NCBI RefSeq assembly: GCF_004353915.1
Contig: NZ_SMRP01000009.1
Span: forward strand, 138,154-202,153
Source: Paraburkholderia silviterrae
GTDB lineage: Bacteria; Pseudomonadota; Gammaproteobacteria; Burkholderiales; Burkholderiaceae
Direction: 5' to 3'
DNA: 64,000 bases
Positions 55,336 to 63,105 of this stretch are shown piece after piece. A program made the translations under genes and the position numbers. The first letter of the stretch is position 1. The number at the start of each line of letters is the position of its first letter. The notes beneath the pieces are model-generated. The model had not been told where the DNA came from and searched no databases. It saw nothing but the letters and a program-made list of their open reading frames with translations.

Positions 55336-56364
55336 ATGGCAACTTCAACACTCAGGAAAACCCGCAGCACCGGCCGGCCCACCCTCGAGGAGGTCGCCCG
55401 GCGCGCTGGCGTGAGCACGATTACGGCGTCGCGCGCCTTGCGCGGCGTGGGCTCGGTGGGGCCCGACCTGGTGGAGCGCGTCAAGGCCGCCGCCGCGGAG
55501 CTCAACTACGTCACGAACCCCGCGGCCCGCGCGCTCGCGTCGTCGCGCAGCGACGCCGTGGCCGTGGTGATCCCTTCGATCTCGAACGCGGTGTTCGTGG
55601 ACGTGCTGGAATCGATTCACACCGTGCTGCGCCCGCGCGGCTATGAAGTGTTGATCGGCAACTCGCACTATTCGCGCCACGCTGAAGAAGACCTGATCCG
55701 CCATTACCTGGCGTCGCCGCCCAGCGGCCTGATCGTCAGCGGCTTCGACCGCACGGAAAGCGCCCGGCGCATGATCGATGCGAGCGGCGTGCCCTGCGTG
55801 CACATCATGGAGCTCGACGAAGCCGAGGGCGTGCACTGCGTCGGCTTCTCGCAGGTACGCGCGGGCGCTGCCGTCGCCGAGCATCTGGTGGGCCGTGGTT
55901 GCCGCCGCAATGCTTTCGTGGGCGCCCAGCTCGATTCGCGGACGATGCAACGTGGCGAGGGCTTTCGCGAGACGCTCCAGCGCAAGGGCCTCTACGACCC
56001 CGATCTGGAAGTGCTCACGCCGTCGCCGTCGTCGATCGGTCTCGGATGCGAGCTGTTCCGGCAATTGCTGCAACGCCGGCCCGACGTGGACGGCATTTTC
56101 TTCGGCAACGACGACCTTGCGCAGGGCGCCCTGTTCGAGGCCCGCCGCCAGGGCATCGACATTCCGGCCCGGGTGGCCATTGTCGGCTTCAACGATCTGG
56201 CCGGCGCCGCCGATTGCGTGCCGCGCCTGACCACGGTTCGAACCCCGAGAGCGGAAATGGGACGCGTCGCGGCCAATTTGCTGCTCTCCATGATCGACCG
56301 CGAGCCGATTGCCAGGCCGGCGGTCGATCTGGGGTTCGAGTTGGTGGTGCGGGAAAGTGCTTAG
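55336..56364 (+). CDS. LacI-family repressor of the gluconate genes
   Basis: A 342-residue LacI/GalR regulator. The helix-turn-helix (TLEEVARRAGVSTITASRAL) and hinge (NPAARALASSRSDAVAVVIPSI begins the effector domain) are typical of the GntR/IdnR branch. VGFNDLAGAA and TTVRTPRAEMGRVAA are C-terminal signatures. It is divergent from gntK, and three matching operators lie at 54641, 55215 and 55313. Gluconate or 6-phosphogluconate is the expected inducer. Confidence 0.92.
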   Translation: MATSTLRKTRSTGRPTLEEVARRAGVSTITASRALRGVGSVGPDLVERVKAAAAELNYVTNPAARALASSRSDAVAVVIPSISNAVFVDVLESIHTVLRPRGYEVLIGNSHYSRHAEEDLIRHYLASPPSGLIVSGFDRTESARRMIDASGVPCVHIMELDEAEGVHCVGFSQVRAGAAVAEHLVGRGCRRNAFVGAQLDSRTMQRGEGFRETLQRKGLYDPDLEVLTPSPSSIGLGCELFRQLLQRRPDVDGIFFGNDDLAQGALFEARRQGIDIPARVAIVGFNDLAGAADCVPRLTTVRTPRAEMGRVAANLLLSMIDREPIARPAVDLGFELVVRESA

Positions 56365-56428
56365 CCTGTTATTAGCGCGAACAGGCCCTAAGTGAATAAG
56401 CAAGCGTGACGACTCACCCGGCGCGCAT

Positions 56429-56830
56429 TCAACGGCGCTCGGTAACCAGGCCCTCGGCATCTACGCGCCCGACGGCGCCCACCGGGCCGCCGACGTTGAT
56501 CGGGCCGCGCACCTCCAGATCGCCGTGGACGACCAGCGGGCCGTGCACAGTCAGCGGGCCATAAAACGTGTTTTCTCCCGAACGCCTGTCCATGGCGGGG
56601 TCGTCGGGAACAATCCGTTCAACTCGCGCTGCCGTTATCGGCCCGGCGGCGTGGATGTCACCGGCCACTCTCAGTGAACCCTCGACAGTCAACGGCCCGC
56701 GCACGACGAGCGACCCCGTGACGTTGAGCGGCCCCGTGGCAACAGGCTCGGCATACGCCGGTGCGAAAGCAATGAAAGACACGAGCAGGACCGCGCCTGC
56801 CGCCGTGCCTCGCGTCAATCCCGATCTCAT
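56429..56830 (-). CDS. Secreted repeat protein with bactofilin-like GPLxVxG repeats
   Basis: A 133-residue protein. A signal peptide (MRSGLTRGTAAGAVLLVSFI to AYA) precedes a mature part made of short repeats such as GPLNVTGSLVVRGPLTVEGS, then GPLTVHGPLVVHGDLEVRGP. The 6-residue periodicity is what a right-handed beta-helix (bactofilin-like) would give, but bactofilins are cytosolic. A non-repeat segment (VERIVPDDPAMDRRSGENTF) interrupts it. ATG 56830 is the first Met at the signal peptide; a longer form to 56971 is possible but lacks support. Confidence 0.6.
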   Translation of the reverse strand: MRSGLTRGTAAGAVLLVSFIAFAPAYAEPVATGPLNVTGSLVVRGPLTVEGSLRVAGDIHAAGPITAARVERIVPDDPAMDRRSGENTFYGPLTVHGPLVVHGDLEVRGPINVGGPVGAVGRVDAEGLVTERR

Positions 56831-56987
56831 GGCCTGTGCTCGGCTCCCAATGCAATGGTTCACGTCAAAGCCAGCTGTGCGCAAATTGCGCGCCCGCCCT
56901 GCCGTCGGCCGATGCGAGCCGGCATTGTGCACTTCAAGCCAAGGCGTCGCCGCGCACGAGTGCCGAAGCAATCCATCTACATTCAGG

Positions 56988-57146
56988 ATGACTGACTATT
57001 CAGATCCGGCGCAGCGCCTCGAACGACTCCAAAAGAAACGCAATATCGCTGCGCGACTGGCTAACGATCCCGTACATTTTCTTAAGCAAGGCGCTACGGC
57101 TCGAACGCCCTCACCCACGCTCAAGGTTGCGGGCTCGCCACGGTGA
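56988..57146 (+). CDS. Possible small hypothetical protein, 52 residues
   Basis: ATG at 56988 opens a 52-codon frame with a polar, helical start (MTDYSDPAQRLERLQKKRNI, AARLANDPVHFLKQG). CAGG lies only a few bases upstream, a poor ribosome-binding site. Composition is protein-like but nothing is recognised. Confidence 0.35.
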   Translation: MTDYSDPAQRLERLQKKRNIAARLANDPVHFLKQGATARTPSPTLKVAGSPR

Positions 57147-57192
57147 AAAGCGTGCAATGGACCTATGCACGCGTAGCCTCAACTTTCGAATT

Positions 57193-57222
57193 GCAGGCCG
57201 CTGAAGACACTCAGCGGCCTGC
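57193..57222 (-). terminator. Terminator of wrbA
   Basis: GCAGGCCGCTGA (57193-57204) and TCAGCGGCCTGC (57211-57222) form a perfect 12-bp stem with a 6-nt loop, just past the wrbA stop on the minus strand. Confidence 0.7.
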
Positions 57223-57229
57223 CTTGCAT

Positions 57230-57832
57230 TTACGAAGCGAGCTTCGCGGCCAGTTCGGCAACGTGCTTGCCCTGATAGCGCGCGATATCGAGTTCGTTCT
57301 CGCTCGGCGAGCGGCTGCCATCGGCGCCGGCAAGCGTCGTCGCGCCGTAAGGCGTTCCACCGGTGATTTGATCCATCTTCGTCAAGCCCTGGCAAGCGTA
57401 CGGCACACCGACGATCACCATGCCGTGATGCAGCAGCGTCGAGTGAAACGACGTGATCGTTGTTTCCTGACCGCCGTGCTGCGTGCCCGTTGAAGCGAAC
57501 ACGCTGCCGATCTTGCCAACGAGCGCACCCTTCATCCACAGGCCGCCGGTTTGATCGAGGAAGTTGCGCATCTGCGCAGCCATATTGCCGAAGCGGGTTG
57601 GCGTGCCGAAAATGATCGCGTCGTAGTCCGCCAGCTCGTCGACCGTCGCAACGGGTGCAGGCTGATCGAGCTTGATATGGGCCGCCTGGGCCTGTTCGGT
57701 GGGAATGGTTTCGGGCACGCGCTTGAGCGTCACGCTCGCGCCCGGCACCGAGCCCGCACCCTCGGCAATGGCCTTCGCCATCGTTTCGATATGCCCATAC
57801 GACGAGTAATACAGCACGAGAATTTTGGCCAT
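57230..57832 (-). CDS. wrbA: NAD(P)H:quinone oxidoreductase, WrbA type
   Basis: A 200-residue flavodoxin-like FMN enzyme that reduces quinones by two electrons. LVLYYSSYGHIETMAKAIAE is the FMN phosphate loop, FGTPTRFGNMAAQMRNFLDQ the WrbA-specific insertion, and FASTGTQHGGQETT the isoalloxazine-binding segment. It protects against redox cycling. A LysR gene lies 243 bp upstream on the same strand. Confidence 0.95.
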   Translation of the reverse strand: MAKILVLYYSSYGHIETMAKAIAEGAGSVPGASVTLKRVPETIPTEQAQAAHIKLDQPAPVATVDELADYDAIIFGTPTRFGNMAAQMRNFLDQTGGLWMKGALVGKIGSVFASTGTQHGGQETTITSFHSTLLHHGMVIVGVPYACQGLTKMDQITGGTPYGATTLAGADGSRSPSENELDIARYQGKHVAELAAKLAS

Positions 57833-58075
57833 CTGGTTTCTCCAGTTTTACGGTTGCCCCGATCGGGATCGCCTGGCGCCGCGGATGCGGCGCGCCTTTG
57901 CTCAACACTTCAACACACCTGCGATCAAGTCGACCGCTGCGTTCAATGGTCGACTGAATGCGCTCAGTACGGATCAGTCTAGGCGATCGCACCAAGGAAT
58001 CAACCGAGCCGCGCCTTACTCTCAGTCACACTCTAGTGGACAATCAAGTCGGGCAAGCCGTTGAGCAGCCATCGC

Positions 58076-58978
58076 CTAAGGCGCCGACGGCAAGCTTTCC
58101 GAAAGATAGTCGAGCAACGCTGCAACGCGCGCAGGACGGAAGACCCGGGGCGGTGTGACCAGACTCAGGTAAATCTGCGCGATCTTCCACTCCGGCAGGA
58201 CTTCGACCAGCTCGCCGCGCGCCAGCGCATCCGCTACGACAAACTCCGGCTGCAGCGCCATCCCCATGCCGGCCAGCAGCGCCGGGATCAACGACTCGGC
58301 ATTGTTGGTGCGCATCCGGCTGTCGACCGTCACGCTGCACTCCTCACCCGACGCATGCTGGAAACGCCATGACAACGACGTCGAATGACTCGCATAGCAA
58401 AGACAGGTATGGCTTTCGATTTCCCGAGGGTGGACGATGAGCTCATGTCGAGCGAGGTACGTCGGGCTTGCGACAAGCATGCGGCGTATCACGCACAGAT
58501 TGCGCGAGCGCACCGATGAATCTTCGGGCGCCGCAATTCGGATAGCCACATCGAAGCCGCCACTCACGACGTCGACTACGGCGTCATCGAAACAAACATC
58601 GAGATTCACATCCGGATAGCGCGCGAGGAACCCCGGCATGAGGGGCGCCACATACTTGAGACCGAACGACATGGGCGCCGAAAGGCGCAGCAAGCCCTTG
58701 GGCGAGCGCGAATGCGCCGATGTCTCCGCCTCGATCAACTCGCCCTCTCTGACGATGTGCTTGGCGCGCTCCATCACGAGCTGACCGGTTGGCGTGAGGG
58801 AAACCCGGCGCGAGGTTCGGTAGAGCAGCGTCGTGCCGAGTCGCCTCTCGAGGCGGATGATCGCCTTGGACACCGTGGGCTGCGTCATGCCGAGTGTTTC
58901 GGCCGCTTTCGCGAAAGAGCCTGTTGTGGCCACGCGCGCGAAAATCGCCCAAGCCTCGAGATCGGGAAGATTTTGCAT
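58076..58978 (-). CDS. LysR-family regulator (paralogue of 59357-60277)
   Basis: A 300-residue LysR protein. The winged helix (LPDLEAWAIFARVATTGSFA, TQPTVSKAIIRLERRLGTTL) is followed by a LysR substrate-binding domain of the CrgA-like class (RIAAPEDSSVRSRNL). It is divergent from a close paralogue at 59357; both start LPDLEAWAIFARV. It may control wrbA, 243 bp downstream on the same strand, or its own paralogue. Confidence 0.9.
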   Translation of the reverse strand: MQNLPDLEAWAIFARVATTGSFAKAAETLGMTQPTVSKAIIRLERRLGTTLLYRTSRRVSLTPTGQLVMERAKHIVREGELIEAETSAHSRSPKGLLRLSAPMSFGLKYVAPLMPGFLARYPDVNLDVCFDDAVVDVVSGGFDVAIRIAAPEDSSVRSRNLCVIRRMLVASPTYLARHELIVHPREIESHTCLCYASHSTSLSWRFQHASGEECSVTVDSRMRTNNAESLIPALLAGMGMALQPEFVVADALARGELVEVLPEWKIAQIYLSLVTPPRVFRPARVAALLDYLSESLPSAP

Positions 58979-59356
58979 GCAATAGTTCTGACTGGGGGAG
59001 TTCCACGGATTCTACTGGCCGGAATTGACAGGTCGGCTCGCCACCTGCAGCGGTTATTCGACGCCCCGCTGAATTGTCTCGAGGTCATGTTATCGGAGCG
59101 CAAGCCAACTACAAATAGAACAAATGGAATAGATGTAATTCCATATTTATGGATTCGTAGTAACATCCACGGCCATAAATGAAAAAAAATCGGCATTTAA
59201 ATGGAGACCAGAATTTGAATTAAGCGCCACGCGTTTCGATGGGACGCCCCAACCGGCGTCGTATCCACGCCGGCATCCCCACGCCGGCATCGCGATACCA
59301 TGTTGGCTTTCTTTGTGCAATTTTGAACGAGTGGCACAGCGGCCATTCTGCCTTCC
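58979..59356. promoter_or_regulatory. Divergent intergenic region between two LysR paralogues
   Basis: 378 nt, with an AT-rich middle (59100-59220) unlike the GC-rich flanks. It contains TCCATATTTATGGA (59140-59153), a palindrome with 6-bp arms, a good LysR- or repressor-type site. No gene is visible. Confidence 0.45.
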
Positions 59357-60277
59357 ATGCAAACACTCCCTGACCTTGAGGCGTGGGCCATCTTCGCGCG
59401 CGTGCTCGAAACCGGTTCGTTCGCCAAGGCCGCCGAGTCGATGGGCATCTCCCAGCCCACGGTGTCGAAGGCCATTGCGCGGTTGGAGCACAAGCTCGGC
59501 ACGACGCTCCTCTACCGCAGCACGCGCCAGCTTTCGCTCACGCCCACGGGCGAGCTCGCCAAAGCGCGGGCCATACGCATCCTGACCGAAGGCGAGGCCG
59601 TGGAGGCCGAGGCGTCCGCGCAGGCCATCCAGCCGCGCGGCATGGTGCGCGTGACCGCGCCGATGTCGTTTGGCATCCGCTACCTCGCGCCGTTGATCCC
59701 CGCCTTTCTCGATCGCTACCCCGAAGTGGAAATCGACCTCTCGCTCACCGACCAGATTGTCGATGTGGTGGCCGGCGGCTTCGACGTGGCCATTCGTATC
59801 GCGGAGCTTGGCAATTCGCCGCTGCGCTCGCGGCAGCTTTGCGCCGTGAATCGCCCCCTGGTGGCCACGCCGGCCTATCTCGAGCGCCATGGGCACCCCA
59901 CGCACCCGCACGATCTGGCGCAGCATGCCTGTCTCATCTATGCGAATTTGCCCACGCCCGAGCTATGGCACTTCCGCCATACCTCCGGGGAGGAGTGTTC
60001 CGTTGCCGTGAAGGGCCGAATCCGCAGCAACAATGCCGATGTGATCGGCCCCGCGCTTCTCGCGGCGCAAGGCCTCGCATTGCAGCCGGAATTCATTGTC
60101 TGGGACGCGCTCCAGCAGGGCGTGCTGGTCGATGTGCTGCCCGACTGGCGCATCAGTCAAATCAACTTGAATCTCGTGACGCCGCCCAATATCCTGCGTC
60201 CGGCACGCGTGACGGCGCTGCTCAATTATTTGTCCGAGTCGCTCGCCGCGGCGCCGTGGGCGGTCGTTGCCACCTGA
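59357..60277 (+). CDS. LysR-family regulator (paralogue of 58076-58978)
   Basis: A 306-residue LysR protein: winged helix (LPDLEAWAIFARVLETGSFA, SQPTVSKAIARLEHKLGTTL) and effector domain (RYLAPLIPAFLDRYPEVEID, RIAELGNSPLRSRQL). Colinear with the divergent neighbour over its whole length, so the two arose by duplication and inversion. The C-terminal part ends SESLAAAPW versus SESLPSAP. No target gene follows in the same direction before tauR. Confidence 0.9.
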   Translation: MQTLPDLEAWAIFARVLETGSFAKAAESMGISQPTVSKAIARLEHKLGTTLLYRSTRQLSLTPTGELAKARAIRILTEGEAVEAEASAQAIQPRGMVRVTAPMSFGIRYLAPLIPAFLDRYPEVEIDLSLTDQIVDVVAGGFDVAIRIAELGNSPLRSRQLCAVNRPLVATPAYLERHGHPTHPHDLAQHACLIYANLPTPELWHFRHTSGEECSVAVKGRIRSNNADVIGPALLAAQGLALQPEFIVWDALQQGVLVDVLPDWRISQINLNLVTPPNILRPARVTALLNYLSESLAAAPWAVVAT

Positions 60278-60741
60278 GTGCGGCATGGCCCGCGCAACGA
60301 CGTTGAAGACCGTGTGCGCGGCCGTCGGGGATCCGCTCTTTTTTATGCTTAGTGATCCTGATAGATGAGGAAGCGGCTCCGGTTCTACGCCGGATTCATT
60401 GCCAACCTGCAAATTGTCCTGATCGCAAGGCCTGGCCGGCCACTCCAGGGCATCGTGCGCCAGCAGGCTGCGTGCGGGAGCCATCGCCGCGCCCGCTCGC
60501 CCCACCATGCGCTGATGGGCCTGCCTGGCAAGCCCGGATATTTTCCTGATCGACGGGAGCGGGTCAAATTGGGTATTGTCTTACCAACCCGGCCGATGCC
60601 CGCGCCCGCCCCGAACCATTCGAAATTCATTCACCGGGCCCGCATCGTACCCCAGCAAGCGCATCCGCGCGGTTCCCGGCCCTCATGCGCCAGACCCGCG
60701 GGCCGCCTCTCGTCCACCCCATAGACAACCCAGGAGACAGC
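60278..60741. other. Intergenic region before tauR
   Basis: About 460 nt with no convincing gene. A GCTCTTTTTTATGC stretch near 60332 may end the LysR transcript, and GGTCAAATTGGGTATTGTC near 60559 is a possible tauR promoter. Reading frames here are Arg/Pro-rich and not protein-like. Confidence 0.4.
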
Positions 60742-62274
60742 ATGCCGACCCGTACCCCGTCCGCCCTATGGGCCCAGCAGTTCAGGCGGACACCGGAGTC
60801 GAAGGCAACGCTGCAGCACCAGATTCGCCAGATGCTGGTCGCGGCAATCCTCGATGGCCAGCTCCCCCCCGACTCGGCGCTGCCGTCGAGCCGCGAGCTG
60901 GCCGACCAGCTCGGCGTCGCCCGCAATACCGTCGTGCTCGCCTACCAGATGCTCGTGGAAGAAGGCTATTTGCTCTCGCGCGAGCGCAGCGGCCACTTCG
61001 TCAACCCAGAGATGCTGCAGGGCCTGCACGGCCTCACAGCCCGCCAGCCCGAGCCCGACACCGACCTCGCGCAGGGCGGCGAGACGCCCGCGCGGCCCGT
61101 CTGGCAAACGCGCATCGTGCGGCCGCCCTCGGCACAGCGCAACATCGTCAAGCCCGCCAATTGGCAGAACTATGCGTATCCGTTCATCTACGGGCAGTTC
61201 GATCAATCGCTCTTTCCCACCAACGACTGGCGCGAGTGCTGCATGAAGGCGCTCTCGATCATGGAGATCCGCAACTGGGCGCCGGACCTGATCGAGCGCG
61301 ACGACGAATCGCTGATCCAGCAGATCCGCACGCGCGTGCTGCCGCGGCGCGGCGTGTTCGCGATGCCCGAGGAGATCATCATCACGAACGGCTGCCAGCA
61401 GGCGCTGTATCTCGTGGCCGACCTGCTCTGCGGCAAGCGCACGACGGTGGGCTTCGAGAACCCGGGCTACCCCGACGCGCGCAACATCTTCGTGAACCGC
61501 AACGCGCACCTGCTGGAGCTGCCCGTGGACGGTGAAGGGATCGACCCGCAGCGCCAGAGCGACTCGCTCGCGCGCTGCGATTACGTCTACGTCACGCCGA
61601 GCCACCAGTGCCCGACCACGGCCACCATGCCCATCGGGCGCCGCCGCGCGCTGCTCGAGCTCGCGCAGCGCCACGACTTCGTCATCATCGAGGACGACTA
61701 CGAGAGCGAGAACACCTTCTCCGGCACGCCGCACCCGGCCTTGAAGAGCCTCGATACGGCGGACCGCGTGATCTACGTCGGCAGCCTCTCGAAGACCTTC
61801 GCGCCGGGCCTGCGCCTCGGCTACGTGGTCGGGCCTCAGGAGCTGATCCGCGAGCTGCGCGCGCTGCGCCGCCTCATGGTGCGCCACCCGGTCGCCTATA
61901 TCCAGCGGGCGTTCGCGACGTTCCTCGCGCTCGGGCATCACGACGCGCTGTTGCGCCGGCTCGCGCACGCCTACAAGGAGCGCGCGCAGGCGTTGATGGC
62001 GGCGCTCGACGCCCATCTGCCCGAAGTGCGCTACGTGCCTGTTGCGGGCGGCGCGTCGTGCTGGGTCGAAGGCCCGCCGTGGCTCGACGCCGCGCGTCTG
62101 GCCGACGACGCGCGCGAGGCCGGCATCCTGATCGAGCCCGGCGGCGTGTTCTTCGCCGATGAAGCCGAGCACAGCCCCTGGTTCCGCATGGGATTCTCGG
62201 CGATCAAGCTCGAGAAGATCGAGCCCGGCGTGCGCGCGCTCGCGCAAGTCGTGCGCCAGCAGCAGCCCTCCTAG
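60742..62274 (+). CDS. tauR: TauR, MocR-type activator of taurine utilisation
   Basis: A 510-residue MocR regulator, distant from the two paralogues at 9.9 and 17.3 kb. The GntR helix-turn-helix includes LPSSRELADQLGVARNTVVL; the aminotransferase-like domain has EDDYESENTFSG and PLP lysine Lys351 in SLSKTFAPGLRLGY. CAGGAGACAGC precedes the ATG. Position upstream of an NTF2-like gene and xsc supports TauR, which activates taurine genes with taurine-PLP as effector. Confidence 0.9.
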   Translation: MPTRTPSALWAQQFRRTPESKATLQHQIRQMLVAAILDGQLPPDSALPSSRELADQLGVARNTVVLAYQMLVEEGYLLSRERSGHFVNPEMLQGLHGLTARQPEPDTDLAQGGETPARPVWQTRIVRPPSAQRNIVKPANWQNYAYPFIYGQFDQSLFPTNDWRECCMKALSIMEIRNWAPDLIERDDESLIQQIRTRVLPRRGVFAMPEEIIITNGCQQALYLVADLLCGKRTTVGFENPGYPDARNIFVNRNAHLLELPVDGEGIDPQRQSDSLARCDYVYVTPSHQCPTTATMPIGRRRALLELAQRHDFVIIEDDYESENTFSGTPHPALKSLDTADRVIYVGSLSKTFAPGLRLGYVVGPQELIRELRALRRLMVRHPVAYIQRAFATFLALGHHDALLRRLAHAYKERAQALMAALDAHLPEVRYVPVAGGASCWVEGPPWLDAARLADDAREAGILIEPGGVFFADEAEHSPWFRMGFSAIKLEKIEPGVRALAQVVRQQQPS

Positions 62275-62292
62275 CAGCGCTACCGTCGATCG

Positions 62293-62312
62293 TGCCGGCG
62301 GCCCCGCCGGCA
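62293..62312 (+). terminator. Compact hairpin after tauR
   Basis: TGCCGGCGG (62293-62301) and CCGCCGGCA (62304-62312) are perfect complements with a 2-nt loop, 18 nt after the tauR stop. No T-run follows, so termination is uncertain. Confidence 0.4.
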
Positions 62313-62549
62313 ACCCTGCTCGCCGCCCTCCCGGCAGCGTTCCGGGCCGCCCCGCCCGCACTCCAGCCCTTCCGTCTTCCCCTCCCCGCCGAGCCGCGCG
62401 CAGCCTGCCTGCGCGCTGGCCCAGGCGAATCCTCCGCACTGGTGCTACCCGCTTCAACGGGCGATCTCTAACGTGTCGCTATACCGTGCCGAGCGCGTCG
62501 ATTGCACGACGCACGGCACCGGCTTCCCCCCCGTTCCGAGGAGACATGC

Positions 62550-62954
62550 ATGGCAGACACGCTCACCGCTCAAGCCGCCGTTACAGCCGACACGCTCGCC
62601 GCCTTTTCCGACGCCTTCAACCGCCACGACGCCACGGCGCTGATGGCGTTCATGACCGAGGACTGCGTGTTCGACGCGGCCGGCGGCCCCGAGGTCCACG
62701 GCACCCGCTTTATAGGCCGCGAGGCGGTGCGCGCCGCATTCGAAGCGGTGTTTCGCACCTTCCCCGACGCGCACTGGGGCCAAGGCCGCCACTACGTCGC
62801 GGGCGAGCGCGGCGTATCGGAATGGGTGTTCACGGGCACGCATGCCGAAGGCTGGCGCATCGAAGCCGAAGGCTGCGATCTGTTCGAGTTCCGCGACGGC
62901 CTGATCGCCGTGAAGCGCGCGTTCCGCAAGGAGCGCCCGAAGCAGCCCGCGTGA
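62550..62954 (+). CDS. NTF2-like (SnoaL/ketosteroid-isomerase fold) protein in the taurine locus
   Basis: A 134-residue NTF2-like protein. FSDAFNRHDATALMAFMTED is the fold's helical start; CVFDAAGGPEVHGTRFIGRE and FRTFPDAHWGQGRHYVAGER are the typical strands, with SEWVFTGTHAEGW near the end. Such proteins are small-molecule isomerases or binding proteins. GAGGAG lies 6 nt before ATG 62550. It lies between tauR and xsc, 151 nt before the latter, suggesting a role in sulfonate breakdown. Confidence 0.85.
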   Translation: MADTLTAQAAVTADTLAAFSDAFNRHDATALMAFMTEDCVFDAAGGPEVHGTRFIGREAVRAAFEAVFRTFPDAHWGQGRHYVAGERGVSEWVFTGTHAEGWRIEAEGCDLFEFRDGLIAVKRAFRKERPKQPA

Positions 62955-63105
62955 CCCGGTCAACTGCGGCCCAACCTGTTTTTGAAACGAATCGTTCCAT
63001 TCCATTTCAGATTCACCCATCAAGGACGGAATTGCTTGATCCGCAAAACGCGGCGAATAGCATTCGAAACACGCAATTGCGTCACACGACAACCGGAGAC
63101 AGCTG

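Noticed and set aside
56364..56386. GCCTGTT/AACAGGC hairpin at the end of the LacI-type gene
   Set aside because: Seven base pairs without a T-run; possible but not strong enough to list.
60766..62457. 563-codon frame opposite tauR
   Set aside because: Antisense of a gene with a clear PLP-lysine motif and ribosome-binding site.
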